DNA of 64,000 nucleotides, taken from Rhodoplanes serenus. GTDB taxonomy: Bacteria; Pseudomonadota; Alphaproteobacteria; Rhizobiales; Xanthobacteraceae. Of this stretch, positions 45,766-55,413 are shown piece by piece. The stretch is taken from the NCBI GenBank assembly GCA_009720755.1, contig WNKV01000015.1, forward strand, positions 62,001 to 126,000, read 5' to 3'. The position numbers were made by a program, and so were the translations under genes. The notes under the pieces are model-generated. The model did no database searches. It was given only the letters and a program-made list of their open reading frames with translations, and was not told the origin of the DNA. The stretch's first letter is position 1; each line of letters opens with the position of its first letter.

Positions 45766-47244
45766 ATGGCTTCCTTCGTCACCGACATGGTCGATCGCGC
45801 GCGCCTGGCGGCGCGGGCCATCGCGGATTTCGGCGAGAACCTCGTCCGCCCCACCGTGCGCATCGGGGTCACCGGCCTGTCGCGCGCCGGCAAGACGGTG
45901 TTCATCACCTCGCTGGTGCACGGGCTCGCCCGCGGCGGCCGCTTCCCGGTGTTCACGCCGCTCGCCGACGACACCATCCTGCGCGCCTATCTGGCGCCGC
46001 AGCCCGATGATGCGGTGCCGCGCTTCGAGTACGAGTCGCATGTCCGCGCCCTGGTGGGCGACCGGGTGTGGCCGGATTCCACTCGCCAGATCAGCGAGCT
46101 GCGGGTCGTGGTCGAGCACAAGGCCGGCGCCGCGCCGGGCCAGACCCGCACCCTCACGCTCGACATCGTCGACTATCCGGGCGAGTGGCTGCTCGACCTG
46201 CCGCTGCTCGGCAAGACCTACGAGCAGTGGGCCAAGGAGAGCCTGGCGCTGTCCAGCACCGGGCCGCGCGCCGCCCTCGCCGCCACCTGGCACGCCTACA
46301 ATGCCGGCCTCGACCCGGTGGCGTCGGCCGACGAGCAGGTGGCCATCACGGCCGCACAGCTCTACACCGATTACCTGCGCAGCTGCCGGGCCGAGCGCTA
46401 CTCGCTGAGCCTGCTGCCGCCCGGCCGTTTCCTGCTGCCCGGCGACCTCGCCGGCTCGCCGGCGCTGACCTTCGCGCCGCTGGCGCTGCCGGCCGAGGCG
46501 GCACCCCCCGAGGGCTCGCTGTGGGCGATGATGAAGCGGCGCTACGACGCCTACAAGGACATCGTCGTCAAGCCGTTCTTCCGCGACCACTTCGCCCGAC
46601 TGGACCGGCAGATCGTGCTGGTCGACGTGCTGGCTGCCCTCAATGCCGGGCCGGCCGCGGTGCGCGACCTCGAATTCGCGCTGGCCTCGATCCTCGACTG
46701 CTTCCAGGTCGGCCGTCGCACCCTGCTGACCAGCCTGATCAGCCCGCGGGTCGACAAGGTGCTGTTCGCCGCCACCAAGGCCGATCATCTCCACCAGGTG
46801 AGCCACGACCGGCTGGAGGCGATCCTCGGCCGGATGATCGAGCGGGCCGCCAACCGCGCCCGCTACGCCGGCGCCGAGGTGGACGTGGTGGCACTCGCGG
46901 CCGTCCGCGCCACCCGCGAGGCGCGGGTGCGCTGCAACGGCGACGAGCTGCCCGCCATCGTCGGGGTGCCGGCCGCCGGCGAGCGGGCCGCCGGCCACCT
47001 GTTCGACGGCGAGCGCGAGATCGCCCTGTTCCCGGGGGACCTGCCGGCCGATCCCGAGCGGGTGTTCGACCTCGGGCCGGGCGGCTTCAACGGCCTGATG
47101 GCCTCCTCGCCGGACGACGCCGAGTTCCGCTTCCTCCGCTTCCGGCCGCCACGGATCGAGCGTACGGTGGACGGACTGCCGAGCCTGCCCCATATCCGCC
47201 TGGACCGCGTGCTGCAATTTCTCATCGGAGATCGATTTCAATGA
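45766..47244 (+). CDS. ycjX: YcjX-family P-loop protein (DUF463)
   Basis: A 492-residue GTPase-like protein of the YcjX family, a conserved stress-associated partner of YcjF. The P-loop is GVTGLSRAGKTVFITSLVHG (Walker A GLSRAGKT at 37-44), a DxxG-like element is LDIVDYPGEWLLDLPLL, and VLFAATKADHLHQ supplies a T/NKxD-like base-recognition motif. The function is uncertain; the gene is heat-shock regulated in enterobacteria. Its stop overlaps the start of the ycjF homologue by 4 nt (ATGA). Confidence 0.93.
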   Translation: MASFVTDMVDRARLAARAIADFGENLVRPTVRIGVTGLSRAGKTVFITSLVHGLARGGRFPVFTPLADDTILRAYLAPQPDDAVPRFEYESHVRALVGDRVWPDSTRQISELRVVVEHKAGAAPGQTRTLTLDIVDYPGEWLLDLPLLGKTYEQWAKESLALSSTGPRAALAATWHAYNAGLDPVASADEQVAITAAQLYTDYLRSCRAERYSLSLLPPGRFLLPGDLAGSPALTFAPLALPAEAAPPEGSLWAMMKRRYDAYKDIVVKPFFRDHFARLDRQIVLVDVLAALNAGPAAVRDLEFALASILDCFQVGRRTLLTSLISPRVDKVLFAATKADHLHQVSHDRLEAILGRMIERAANRARYAGAEVDVVALAAVRATREARVRCNGDELPAIVGVPAAGERAAGHLFDGEREIALFPGDLPADPERVFDLGPGGFNGLMASSPDDAEFRFLRFRPPRIERTVDGLPSLPHIRLDRVLQFLIGDRFQ

Positions 47245-48401
47245 GCAGCCCCGCCGAATCCCGCCGTGCCGCCGAGCCGCGCCGTCCCGCCGCCTTCAGC
47301 GTGGACGATCCCAATGTCGTGATCGGGCCGGGTCCGGCGGCCGAGCCGCCCCGGCGGGTGGCCCGCGCCGAGGCGCCTCGGCCCTTCGCCAGCGTCGCGG
47401 TGCAGCCGGCCGCGCCGGCGATCGCGACCCCTGCCGCAGCCGCCGCGGTGCCGATCGCCAGCGTCGCGGCCGCCGAGGCGGCGGCCGCCCGTCCGGCGAC
47501 GCCGTCTCGCCCGGTTCCCTGGGGGCTCATGTTCTGGGGCTCGGCCGGCGGCCTGGTGGTGCTCGGCCTCGCGCTCTCGGTGATCGATCTCGTCGCCGAT
47601 CTCTACGGCCGCTCCGGCTGGCTCGGCACCCTCGGCTTCGTGCTGGCGGCGGTCGCCGCGGTCGCCTTCACGGTGATCGCCGGCCGCGAGGCCGCCGGCC
47701 TCCTGCGGCTCAAGGCGATCGACCAGGTGCGTGATCGTGCCGCCGAGGCGCTGGCGAGCGACGATCGCGCCGCCGGCCGCGCCGCGGTGACCGAGCTGCT
47801 GACCGTCACCCGCCATACTCCGACACTGGAGCGCGCCCGCGTGCGGGTGCAGTTCCACCTCAACGAGATCATCGACGGCCGCGACCTCGTCCATCTGGCC
47901 GAGCGTGAGCTGATGACCTCGCTCGACGAGGAGGCCAGCCGGCTGGTGACCAACGCGGCCAAGCGCGTCTCGGTGGTGACCGCGGTCAGCCCCCGCGCCG
48001 CGATCGACATGCTGTTCGTGCTCGGCAGTGCCATCGTGCTGGTGCGCCGGCTGGCGCTGCTCTACGGCGGCCGTCCCGGCGCGCTCGGCATGGCCCGGCT
48101 GATGCGGCATGTGGTGTCGCACCTGGCGCTCACCGGCGGCCTGTCGGTCGGCGACAGCGTCGTCCAGCAGATGATCGGCCAGGGCCTCGCCGCCAAGGTG
48201 TCGGCCAAGCTCGGCGAAGGCGTGCTGAACGGGCTTCTCACCGCCCGGCTCGGCCTCGCCGCCATCGACGTCACCCGGCCGCTGCCGTTCTCGGCGCTCA
48301 AGCGCCCGACCATCCAGGATCTCGCCGGCAGCCTCGTCCGCGCGCCGGAGCGGGACGCCGCCGCGCCGCCCGCCGCCGCCCGCGCCGCTACGGCGGAGTG
48401 A
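47241..48401 (+). CDS. ycjF: YcjF-family membrane protein (DUF697, TIGR01620)
   Basis: A 386-residue inner-membrane protein. A disordered Ala/Pro-rich N-terminus (about 90 residues) is followed by two membrane helices (GLMFWGSAGGLVVLGLALSV and TLGFVLAAVAAVAFTVIAGR) and the DUF697 region with hydrophobic segments (AIDMLFVLGSAIVLVRRLAL, GLSVGDSVVQQMIGQGLAAK). It is translated from an ATG overlapping the ycjX stop, so the two products are made together, as in the family generally. Confidence 0.92.
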   Translation: MSSPAESRRAAEPRRPAAFSVDDPNVVIGPGPAAEPPRRVARAEAPRPFASVAVQPAAPAIATPAAAAAVPIASVAAAEAAAARPATPSRPVPWGLMFWGSAGGLVVLGLALSVIDLVADLYGRSGWLGTLGFVLAAVAAVAFTVIAGREAAGLLRLKAIDQVRDRAAEALASDDRAAGRAAVTELLTVTRHTPTLERARVRVQFHLNEIIDGRDLVHLAERELMTSLDEEASRLVTNAAKRVSVVTAVSPRAAIDMLFVLGSAIVLVRRLALLYGGRPGALGMARLMRHVVSHLALTGGLSVGDSVVQQMIGQGLAAKVSAKLGEGVLNGLLTARLGLAAIDVTRPLPFSALKRPTIQDLAGSLVRAPERDAAAPPAAARAATAE

Positions 48402-48524
48402 TCGGCGCCGGGCCTCGGGGCGACGCCGCATCTTAGGCGGAACCAACCGGCCGCGTTCGCGTTGTCGCGACACGCGGTCCTCCGTCCGGCCGCGCTCTCT
48501 CGGTATCCCCCGGAGGTCCGGTCG

Positions 48525-50651
48525 ATGGTGAGCGCGCGGCGCGGGACGCTTCGTCTGCTCCGTGCCCTCATGGTCGGCGCGATCGTTGTTCCGGCGACCC
48601 TCTTCGCCTATGTGGCCTGGGTCTCGTGGAATCAGATCAGCAGCATCGCCGACGACCGCCTGGTGCGCACGCTGGACGTGCTGCACGAGCAGGCCCTCAA
48701 GGTGCTCACCACCGGCAGTCTCGTGCTCGACGAGGTGGTCGACGCGGCCGACAATCTCAGCGCTGAGGCGCTCGCCGCCCGCGAGCCGCAGTTCCACCCC
48801 CGGCTGAAGCGGATGGCCGATCTGCTGCCGGAGGTGCAGTCGATCTGGATCATCGATCGCGACGGCCTGCCGGTCGCGTCCAGCTACTTCGCGCCGGCGC
48901 CGCGCACGACGCCGCTCACCGACCGCGACTTTTTCCGCACGCAGCGCGAGCAGGACCGCGGCCTCTATGTGAGCGGCATCCTGACCCCCCGCCTGGTGGA
49001 AGGGCCCGCCTTCTTCAGCATGAGCCGGCGCCTGCGCGATCCGGCCGGCGGCTTCAACGGGGTCGCCACCGTCTCGATGCTGCCGTCCGACTTCGAGAAG
49101 TTCTATGCGGAGCTGGCGCGCGCGCCGCGCGAATTCTACACGCTGACGCGCGACGACGGCGCGGTGCTGGCCCGCCATCCGGGCGGGGCGAGGGCGCTGC
49201 CGCGGCTCGATCCCGCCGGCGAACCGTTCCTGGCGAGCCGGGGCGAGGGGCCGGAACGCGGGCTCTACACCGCCGCGGGCGGGAGCGACGGAGCGGAGCG
49301 GCGGATCGGCTACCGGCGTGTCGACGGCTACCCGGTCTATGTGCTGGCCGGGCTGGAGACGGCGGCGCTGCACGAGGAGTGGCGGGCGGCGCTGCTCGGC
49401 CACCTGGTCTTCGGCCTGCCGGCCACGCTGCTGCTGCTCGGCGTGCTGTGGTTCGCCCATCAGCGCACCCGCAGCCTCTATGCCGAGGCGAGCCGGCGCC
49501 AGGTCGCCGAGACGGCGTTGCGGCAGGCGCAGCGACTGGAGGCGGTCGGCCGCCTCACCGGCGGCGTGGCGCACGACTTCAACAACCTTTTGATGGTGAT
49601 CTCGGGGAGCGCCGCACGGCTGCGGCGCAGCATCGACGGCGAGAAGGAGACGCGGCTGGTCGAGATGATCGCAGAGGCCGCCCGCCGTGGGGAGACGCTG
49701 ACCCGCCAGCTCCTGTCGTTCTCGCGCCAGCAGTCGGTGAGCCCGCGTAGCATCGATCTGACGGTTCGCTTGCCGGAACTGAGCGATCTCGTCCGCCGCT
49801 CGCTCGGCGACGATGTGGAGGTCCAGATCGACGTCCCGGACCACCCGTGTCCGGTGAAGGTCGATCCCGGCGAGTTCGAGCTGGCGGTCATGAACATCTG
49901 CGTCAATGCACGCGACGCCATGCCGAAGGGAGGCCGGCTCACCGTGCGGGTCCGCGATCTGATGCTGGACGAGACCGCCGATGGCGGCCTGTTCGGCCGC
50001 TTCGTCGGTGTTGCCTTCGCGGATAGCGGTACCGGCATTGCGGCCGACGTGCTGCCGCGCGTGTTCGAGCCGTTCTTCACCACCAAGGACAACGCCAAGG
50101 GCACCGGCCTCGGCCTCAGTCAGGTGTATGGCTTCGCCCGCCAGGCCGGCGGCGACGTGCGCATCGAGAGCCGGGTGGGCCACGGCACCGTGGTGACCCT
50201 GTGGCTGCCCCATGTGCCGCTGGAGACGGCCGCGCCGGAGCCGAGCCCGACCCCGGTCGCCACGACGGAGGAGCGCCGCTCGGTGCTGGTCGTGGAGGAC
50301 AATCAAGCGGTCGCCGAGGTCTGCCGATCCTATCTGGACCAGCTCGGCTGGGACATGATCTTCGCGGCGTCGCCGCGCGAGGCGCTGGCCTCGCTCGGCA
50401 ACGGGCATGCGGTCGACATCGTTCTCTCGGATATCCTGATGCCGGGCGGCATGAGCGGCATCGAGCTGGCCCGCGAGCTGCGCCGCGTGGCGCCGTCGGT
50501 GCCGGTGGTGCTGATGACCGGCTTCAACGACCGCGCCGACGAGGTGGCGAGGAGCGGCTATCCGGTGCTGCGCAAGCCGTTCGACATCGAGGCGCTGCAC
50601 CGCGAGCTGACCGCCGCAATGGCGCGGCAGACGACCACCGGAGCCGCTTGA
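48525..50651 (+). CDS. Membrane hybrid histidine kinase with extracytoplasmic sensor domain
   Basis: A 708-residue protein. One membrane helix (about 12-34) and a second (about 295-320) enclose a periplasmic double-Cache-like sensor (VQSIWIIDRDGLPVASSYFA and FFRTQREQDRGLYVSGILTP). The kinase has GGVAHDFNNLLMVISGSAAR with His 350, the N box MNICVNARDAMPKGG and GTGLGLSQVYGFARQAGG. The C-terminal receiver has Asp 636 in DIVLSDILMPGG and Lys in VLRKPFD. The ATG at 48525 has GGAGG 8 nt upstream. No separate response regulator is adjacent, so the output partner is elsewhere. The ligand is unknown. Confidence 0.92.
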   Translation: MVSARRGTLRLLRALMVGAIVVPATLFAYVAWVSWNQISSIADDRLVRTLDVLHEQALKVLTTGSLVLDEVVDAADNLSAEALAAREPQFHPRLKRMADLLPEVQSIWIIDRDGLPVASSYFAPAPRTTPLTDRDFFRTQREQDRGLYVSGILTPRLVEGPAFFSMSRRLRDPAGGFNGVATVSMLPSDFEKFYAELARAPREFYTLTRDDGAVLARHPGGARALPRLDPAGEPFLASRGEGPERGLYTAAGGSDGAERRIGYRRVDGYPVYVLAGLETAALHEEWRAALLGHLVFGLPATLLLLGVLWFAHQRTRSLYAEASRRQVAETALRQAQRLEAVGRLTGGVAHDFNNLLMVISGSAARLRRSIDGEKETRLVEMIAEAARRGETLTRQLLSFSRQQSVSPRSIDLTVRLPELSDLVRRSLGDDVEVQIDVPDHPCPVKVDPGEFELAVMNICVNARDAMPKGGRLTVRVRDLMLDETADGGLFGRFVGVAFADSGTGIAADVLPRVFEPFFTTKDNAKGTGLGLSQVYGFARQAGGDVRIESRVGHGTVVTLWLPHVPLETAAPEPSPTPVATTEERRSVLVVEDNQAVAEVCRSYLDQLGWDMIFAASPREALASLGNGHAVDIVLSDILMPGGMSGIELARELRRVAPSVPVVLMTGFNDRADEVARSGYPVLRKPFDIEALHRELTAAMARQTTTGAA

Positions 50652-50669
50652 GCGCAGCGATCCGCCGGG

Positions 50670-51350
50670 TCACACGGAGAAGTCGCCGGCGCGCGGCGCC
50701 ACCCGCTGGCGCGGGATGCGCACGCCGCGCCGCTGCATGTCCCTCAGGATCACGTACATCTGGGCCGCCACCAGGGCGTCGTTGAAGGCGTCGTGCTGCG
50801 GCAGCATGGTGAGGCCGAGATCGGCCGCGATGGCGGCGTAGCGCAGATCGATCTCGGTGCCGGGCGGCGCCTTGCCGTACTTGCGCTCGTAGTACAGCTC
50901 GGAGACGTCGTACTGGCGGTTCGGCAGGTTGATGTTGAGGAGGCCGAACAGGTACTTGTTGATCATCCGCACGTCGAACGAGACCCAGTAGCCGACCAGC
51001 GGGCGGCTGCCGACGAAGCGCAGGAACTCCGGCATCACCTCGCGGATGGTGCGCGCCTCGCGGACATCGGCCTCGCGGAGCTGATGCACCTTGATGGCGG
51101 ACACCTCCATGGCGGCCCCGGGCCGCACCAGGGCACGGAACGTCTCGCTGGTGAGGATCTGGTTGCCACGAATCTTGATGGCCGCGATGCTGACGATGTC
51201 GTCGGCCAGGATGTTGAAGCCCGAGGTCTCGCAGTCGACCGACACCACCTCGCCGGAGTCGTCCGGGTGGAACAGGAAGTCGTAGGAGCGATCGGCCAGC
51301 AGCATCCGGTCGATCAGCGCGCGCGAGCGGCGGAGGATCTCGAAGCGCAT
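50670..51350 (-). CDS. DEDDh 3'-5' exonuclease (DnaQ/PolC epsilon-like)
   Basis: A 226-residue exonuclease domain protein. The DEDDh motifs are complete: Asp 39 and Glu 41 in VVSVDCETSGFN, Asp 126 in WVSFDVRMINKY, His 186 and Asp 191 in LPQHDAFNDALVA. It is not the true replicative epsilon subunit, because it has a distinct N-terminus and is linked to a signalling-type gene. Its ATG overlaps the stop of the upstream gene by one base (TGATG), giving translational coupling. This exonuclease-DUF294-actP arrangement recurs in Proteobacteria; the substrate (DNA, RNA or nucleotides) is unknown. Confidence 0.92.
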   Translation of the reverse strand: MRFEILRRSRALIDRMLLADRSYDFLFHPDDSGEVVSVDCETSGFNILADDIVSIAAIKIRGNQILTSETFRALVRPGAAMEVSAIKVHQLREADVREARTIREVMPEFLRFVGSRPLVGYWVSFDVRMINKYLFGLLNINLPNRQYDVSELYYERKYGKAPPGTEIDLRYAAIAADLGLTMLPQHDAFNDALVAAQMYVILRDMQRRGVRIPRQRVAPRAGDFSV

Positions 51351-53170
51351 CAGAACACGCTGAGGTGATAGCGGTTGCGGATGATCTCGCGGAAGCGCTT
51401 CACCACCCGCAGGGCATCGCGCAGGAGATCGCGGTCGCGCGTGGTCAGCTCGCCGAGCTTGACGATGGACTCCCGCTCGCGCCGATCGGTGGCGAGTGCA
51501 GCGAGCTGGGCGCGCAGGCGGATCTCCATGAAGTACGACAGGGCGCTCGCGAGCTCGCGGCCGAGATCGGCGCCGATCAGTCCGTCGTCGACCAGCGCCT
51601 CGATGCGACGCACCGTGGACACCTCGCGGATGCCGCGATCGATGGCCAGCGTGCGGGCGCCGTGGACGATCGGGAAGGTGCCGGCCTTCTTGACGTCGAT
51701 CTCGTCGGAGCCGACGCCGACCGAGGCCATGAAGGCGGTGAGCCGGCCGGCGCTGGCCCCGGCGAACAGGTCGATGGCGCGGGCGAAGCGGGCCAGATAG
51801 GCGGTCTCGCCGCGCATCAGGTCGATCAGCGCGCCCTTGGTGCGGTCGAGCAGCTCGTGATGGCCGGTGACCGACACCGCATCGAAGAAGATGCCGAGAT
51901 TCATCGGCCCGTCCTCCTCGGGCGAGCGCACCCAGCCGTCGAGCTGGCGCAGGAAATCGCCGATCGGCTGCGACCACACCGGGTTCTTCACCATCACGTT
52001 GCCAGGGCAGGGCGGGAAGCCGTAGTGCTCCAGCGCGCCCGAGAAGGCGATCCGGAACGCCGCGAGATCCGCCTCCGGCACCGGCTCGGCCAGCAGCAGG
52101 CCGTTGTCCTGATCGGTGCGCACCGTCTGCTCGCCGCGCCCTTCCGAGCCCATCACCATCAGGCAGCCGGCCGCGCGGATCGACGGCGGCGCGACGAGAT
52201 CGAACAGCTTGGCGAACAGGCGGCGGTTGAGATCGGAGGTGATCTCGGCGATCACCTCGACACGGGCACCCTGGCGGTGCAGGCGCTCCACCTGTGCCTG
52301 GATGTCGAGCACGCAGGGCTTCAGGTCCTCGGGCGTGCGCGCCTGCTCGATCTGGCCGGGGATGAGCTGCGGATTGCCGGCCACGAGCCCGAGGATGTCG
52401 ATGTCCTCCAGCACGCCGACATAGCCGTCCTCGCCGCGGATGGCGAGGCGCCGCTTGTTGTGGCGGGTCATGGCGATCACCGCCGCGAAGACGAAGTCGT
52501 CGAGCCCGATCGACACCACGTCGAAGTGGCACACCTCGCGCACCGGCGCGTCGAGCGGCTTCTTGTCGACCACGAACGCCTTGGCCAGATTGGCGCCGGT
52601 GACGATGCCGGTGCGCGCGCCGTCGCGCACGAACAGCGTGTTGTTGTTGCGCTCCTGCATGAGATGGCCGCACGCCTCGATCGGCATCGTGCCGTCGACG
52701 AAGATGGCCGCGTGATAGCGCACGTCGCGGACATGGGCGCGCAGGGCCTGATCGACGCCCTCCTGGTCGCGCCGATGATAGGAGCGCAGCTTGCGCGAGA
52801 TCTCGGAATAGAAGAACGCGGCGAAGCCGGTGTTGCGGGCGACGAGATCGAGCACCACCGCCTTGGGCACGAGGTAGCACAGGGTCTCCTCGGCGGCCAC
52901 GAAGGCGGTGCCGGCCGGTCCGTGCACCAGCGAGCGGGCGTCGAAGGTGTCCTTGGGGCCGAGGCTCGACTCGATCGTCTCGCCGTCGCGCTCCTCGACG
53001 CGGCCCTTGATGACCACATGCAGGTGCTCGGAGCGCTGGCCGGTCGCGATGATCGGCTCGCCGGGCGGGAAATAGCCGATGTCGAGTGCGGCGCGTAGCG
53101 TGCCGATCTCGGCGTGGCTGAGCCGGTCGAACGGCGGATTCTGGGCGTCGAAGGCTTGCGGCATGGGCAC
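51350..53170 (-). CDS. cNMP-binding/CBS/DUF294 nucleotidyltransferase-like protein
   Basis: A 606-residue cytosolic protein with four parts. A cyclic-nucleotide-binding-like domain (about 12-125; PPGEPIIATGQRSEHLHVVI) is followed by a CBS pair (about 155-275; NNNTLFVRDGARTGIVT and GYVGVLEDIDILG). A DUF294 nucleotidyltransferase-like domain has the G-S-E-G-R-x-E-Q-T and TDQDNGLL motifs (VMGSEGRGEQTVRTDQDNGL), and a C-terminal DUF294_C helical domain ends it. The GS and D-x-D elements are those of GlnD-like uridylyltransferases. A role in sensing nucleotides and controlling acetate or carbon uptake is inferred from linkage to actP. Confidence 0.92.
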   Translation of the reverse strand: MPMPQAFDAQNPPFDRLSHAEIGTLRAALDIGYFPPGEPIIATGQRSEHLHVVIKGRVEERDGETIESSLGPKDTFDARSLVHGPAGTAFVAAEETLCYLVPKAVVLDLVARNTGFAAFFYSEISRKLRSYHRRDQEGVDQALRAHVRDVRYHAAIFVDGTMPIEACGHLMQERNNNTLFVRDGARTGIVTGANLAKAFVVDKKPLDAPVREVCHFDVVSIGLDDFVFAAVIAMTRHNKRRLAIRGEDGYVGVLEDIDILGLVAGNPQLIPGQIEQARTPEDLKPCVLDIQAQVERLHRQGARVEVIAEITSDLNRRLFAKLFDLVAPPSIRAAGCLMVMGSEGRGEQTVRTDQDNGLLLAEPVPEADLAAFRIAFSGALEHYGFPPCPGNVMVKNPVWSQPIGDFLRQLDGWVRSPEEDGPMNLGIFFDAVSVTGHHELLDRTKGALIDLMRGETAYLARFARAIDLFAGASAGRLTAFMASVGVGSDEIDVKKAGTFPIVHGARTLAIDRGIREVSTVRRIEALVDDGLIGADLGRELASALSYFMEIRLRAQLAALATDRRERESIVKLGELTTRDRDLLRDALRVVKRFREIIRNRYHLSVF

Positions 53171-53380
53171 CCGACCGATGACGGTCCTCGGTCGCGCGGG
53201 GGTCGCGGCGGGGCCGGAGGAGGGAGGCGGTCGGCCCGTCGGGCCGGCCGCTGTCGTCTGGTTGGCACGGCGTGGGCGACGAGATCGCTCGCCGTCGATT
53301 CCGGCACGCCGCGGCTGCGGTCGTCGCCGGGCGGCCCGAGGCCGCGCCGCAGCGCGACCCCGCCGAGAGCGTCGGCCGCG

Positions 53381-55090
53381 CTAGTGGGCGACCGCCTTGG
53401 TGGCGCCGATGCCGGTCTCCGAGCGCACGTACTGGGCCTCGTAGGCGGCGGTGTCGATCTTGGCCCGGGCGCTGCGATCGAGCTTCGACACCAGCCAGAT
53501 GCCGACGAACGCGATGGTCATCGAGAACAGCGCCGGGTTGTCGTAGGGGAACGGCGCCGTGGCGAAGCCGAAGGTCTTCACCCACACGGCCGGGCTCAGC
53601 ACCACCAGGGCGACCGACGAGACCAGCCCGAGGAAGCCGCCGATCAGCACGCCGAGCGTCGTGGTGCCGCCCCACATCACCGACATCAGCAGCACCGGGA
53701 AGTTGCAGCTCGCCGCCACCGCGAAGGCGAGGCCGACCATGAAGGCGACGTTCTGGTTCTCGAAGATGTAGCCGAGCACGATGGCGACGATGCCGATCAC
53801 CACGGCCGAGATCTTCGACACCCGCACCTCGCGGTCCTCGGACACGCGCCCGAGGGCGATCACCGAGGCGTAGAGGTCGTGGCTCACCGCCGAAGCGCCG
53901 GCGAGCGTGAGGCCCGCCACCACGGCCAGGATGGTGGCGAAGGCGACCGCCGAGATGAAGCCGAGGAAGAGCGGGCCGCCGACCGCGTTGGAGAGATGGA
54001 TCGCCGCCATGTTGGTGCCGCCGAGCAGCGCGGTGACCTTGTTGTAGGCGCCGTCGGCCCCGACCTTGTAGAACTCGGGATCGTTCATCAGCAGCGTGAT
54101 GGCGCCGAACCCGATGATGAAGGTCAGGATGTAGAAGTAGCCGATGAAGCCGGTCGCGTAGAACACCGACTTGCGCGCCGCCTTGGCGTCCGCGACGGTG
54201 AAGAAGCGCATCAGGATGTGCGGCAGGCCGGCGGTTCCGAACATCAGGGCGAGGCCGAGCGACACCGCCGACACCGGATCGGTGACGAGATTGCCGGGCG
54301 CCATGATGGAGCCGCCCTTCGGGTGGATCTCGACCGCCCGGGCGAACAGCGCCTCCGGCGAGAAGCCGAACTTGATCAGCACCATCAGGGCCATGAAGGT
54401 GGCGCCGCCGAGCAGCAGGCAGGCCTTGATGATCTGCACCCAGGTGGTCGCCACCATGCCGCCGAAGGCCACATAGATGATCATCAGGGCGCCGACCAGG
54501 ATGACGGCATAGAGATAGGGCAGGCCGAACAAGAGCTCGATCAGCTTGCCGGCGCCGACCATCTGGGCGATCAGGTAGAACGCCACCACGGTCAGGGTGC
54601 CGATCGCCGACAGGCTGCGAATGCGGGTCTGCTCCAGCCGGAACGAGACCACGTCGGCGAAGGTGTACTTGCCGAGATTGCGCAGCCGCTCGGCGATCAG
54701 GAACAGGATGATCGGCCAGCCGACCAGCCAGCCCACCGAGTAGATCAGCCCGTCGAAGCCGGTGGCGAAGACGAGGCCCGAGATGCCGAGGAACGACGCC
54801 GCCGACATGTAGTCGCCCGCGATGGCGAGCCCGTTCTGGCCCGCCGTGATGCCGCCGCCGGCGGCGTAGAAGTCGGCCGCCGAGCGGGTGCGCCGCGCCG
54901 CCCACCAGGTGATCCCGAGCGTCGCCGCCACGAAGGCGAAGAACATCAGGATGGCTTCGAGGTTGAGCGCCTGCTTGCCGCCGCCCTCGATGGCGCCGGC
55001 GGCCTGCGCGGTATCGACGAGGCCGAGAGCCGCCCCGAGGGCGAGGGCCGACAGCACCGTGGCGGTGGTCGTCTTGCGGACGGTGCGCAT
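53381..55090 (-). CDS. actP: Acetate/monocarboxylate permease, ActP family
   Basis: A 569-residue sodium:solute symporter for acetate and related short acids. It has an N-terminal signal-like segment and then about 13 membrane helices, including [20 protein letters not shown] (the conserved AGD-x-x-SAASFLG motif), [20 protein letters not shown] and [11 protein letters not shown]. The ATG at 55090 overlaps the DUF485 stop by one base. The 210-bp gap to the DUF294 gene downstream contains nothing else I can name. The symporter-fused kinase system at 25.4-29.6 kb is a plausible regulator. Confidence 0.93.
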   Translation of the reverse strand: MRTVRKTTTATVLSALALGAALGLVDTAQAAGAIEGGGKQALNLEAILMFFAFVAATLGITWWAARRTRSAADFYAAGGGITAGQNGLAIAGDYMSAASFLGISGLVFATGFDGLIYSVGWLVGWPIILFLIAERLRNLGKYTFADVVSFRLEQTRIRSLSAIGTLTVVAFYLIAQMVGAGKLIELLFGLPYLYAVILVGALMIIYVAFGGMVATTWVQIIKACLLLGGATFMALMVLIKFGFSPEALFARAVEIHPKGGSIMAPGNLVTDPVSAVSLGLALMFGTAGLPHILMRFFTVADAKAARKSVFYATGFIGYFYILTFIIGFGAITLLMNDPEFYKVGADGAYNKVTALLGGTNMAAIHLSNAVGGPLFLGFISAVAFATILAVVAGLTLAGASAVSHDLYASVIALGRVSEDREVRVSKISAVVIGIVAIVLGYIFENQNVAFMVGLAFAVAASCNFPVLLMSVMWGGTTTLGVLIGGFLGLVSSVALVVLSPAVWVKTFGFATAPFPYDNPALFSMTIAFVGIWLVSKLDRSARAKIDTAAYEAQYVRSETGIGATKAVAH

Positions 55091-55413
55091 CACTTCTGCC
55101 TCCCGGCAATGTCCTGGGTGTCCGCGTCGAACTCGGAGTTGGCGCGGCGCACATAGATGCCGGTCAGCAGGAAGGCCGACACGATCACGGCGAGGCCGAT
55201 CGGAATACCGATGGTGGTGACACCGCTGCCGAGGCGAATCGCGAGGACGCTCGGGGCGAACGCGATCACGAAGACGAAGCCGAAGTAGATCAGCAGCATC
55301 GTCACGGTCAGCGTCCACGCGAAGCGTGACCGCTTGGCGACGAGCTCCTGGAATTGCGGGTCGTTCTTGATCGTGTCGTACGATGGCGTACCCACGGCGT
55401 CCCCCTGGTTCAT
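55090..55413 (-). CDS. DUF485 membrane protein (YjcH-like)
   Basis: A 107-residue small membrane protein that accompanies ActP permeases (YjcH in E. coli). It opens [20 protein letters not shown] and has the family motif [20 protein letters not shown] with two hydrophobic helices ([15 protein letters not shown] and [20 protein letters not shown]), ending [13 protein letters not shown]. The ATG at 55413 follows GGGAGG. Its stop overlaps the actP start (TGATG), so the two are coupled. Confidence 0.93.
   Translation of the reverse strand: MNQGDAVGTPSYDTIKNDPQFQELVAKRSRFAWTLTVTMLLIYFGFVFVIAFAPSVLAIRLGSGVTTIGIPIGLAVIVSAFLLTGIYVRRANSEFDADTQDIAGRQK

Noticed and set aside
50670-55154. 1494-residue minus-strand frame running through the DUF294 and actP genes
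   Set aside because: Only its last 226 residues (the DEDDh exonuclease) are genuine. The rest is out of frame with two well-supported genes and reads as Arg/Pro/Gly-rich sequence.
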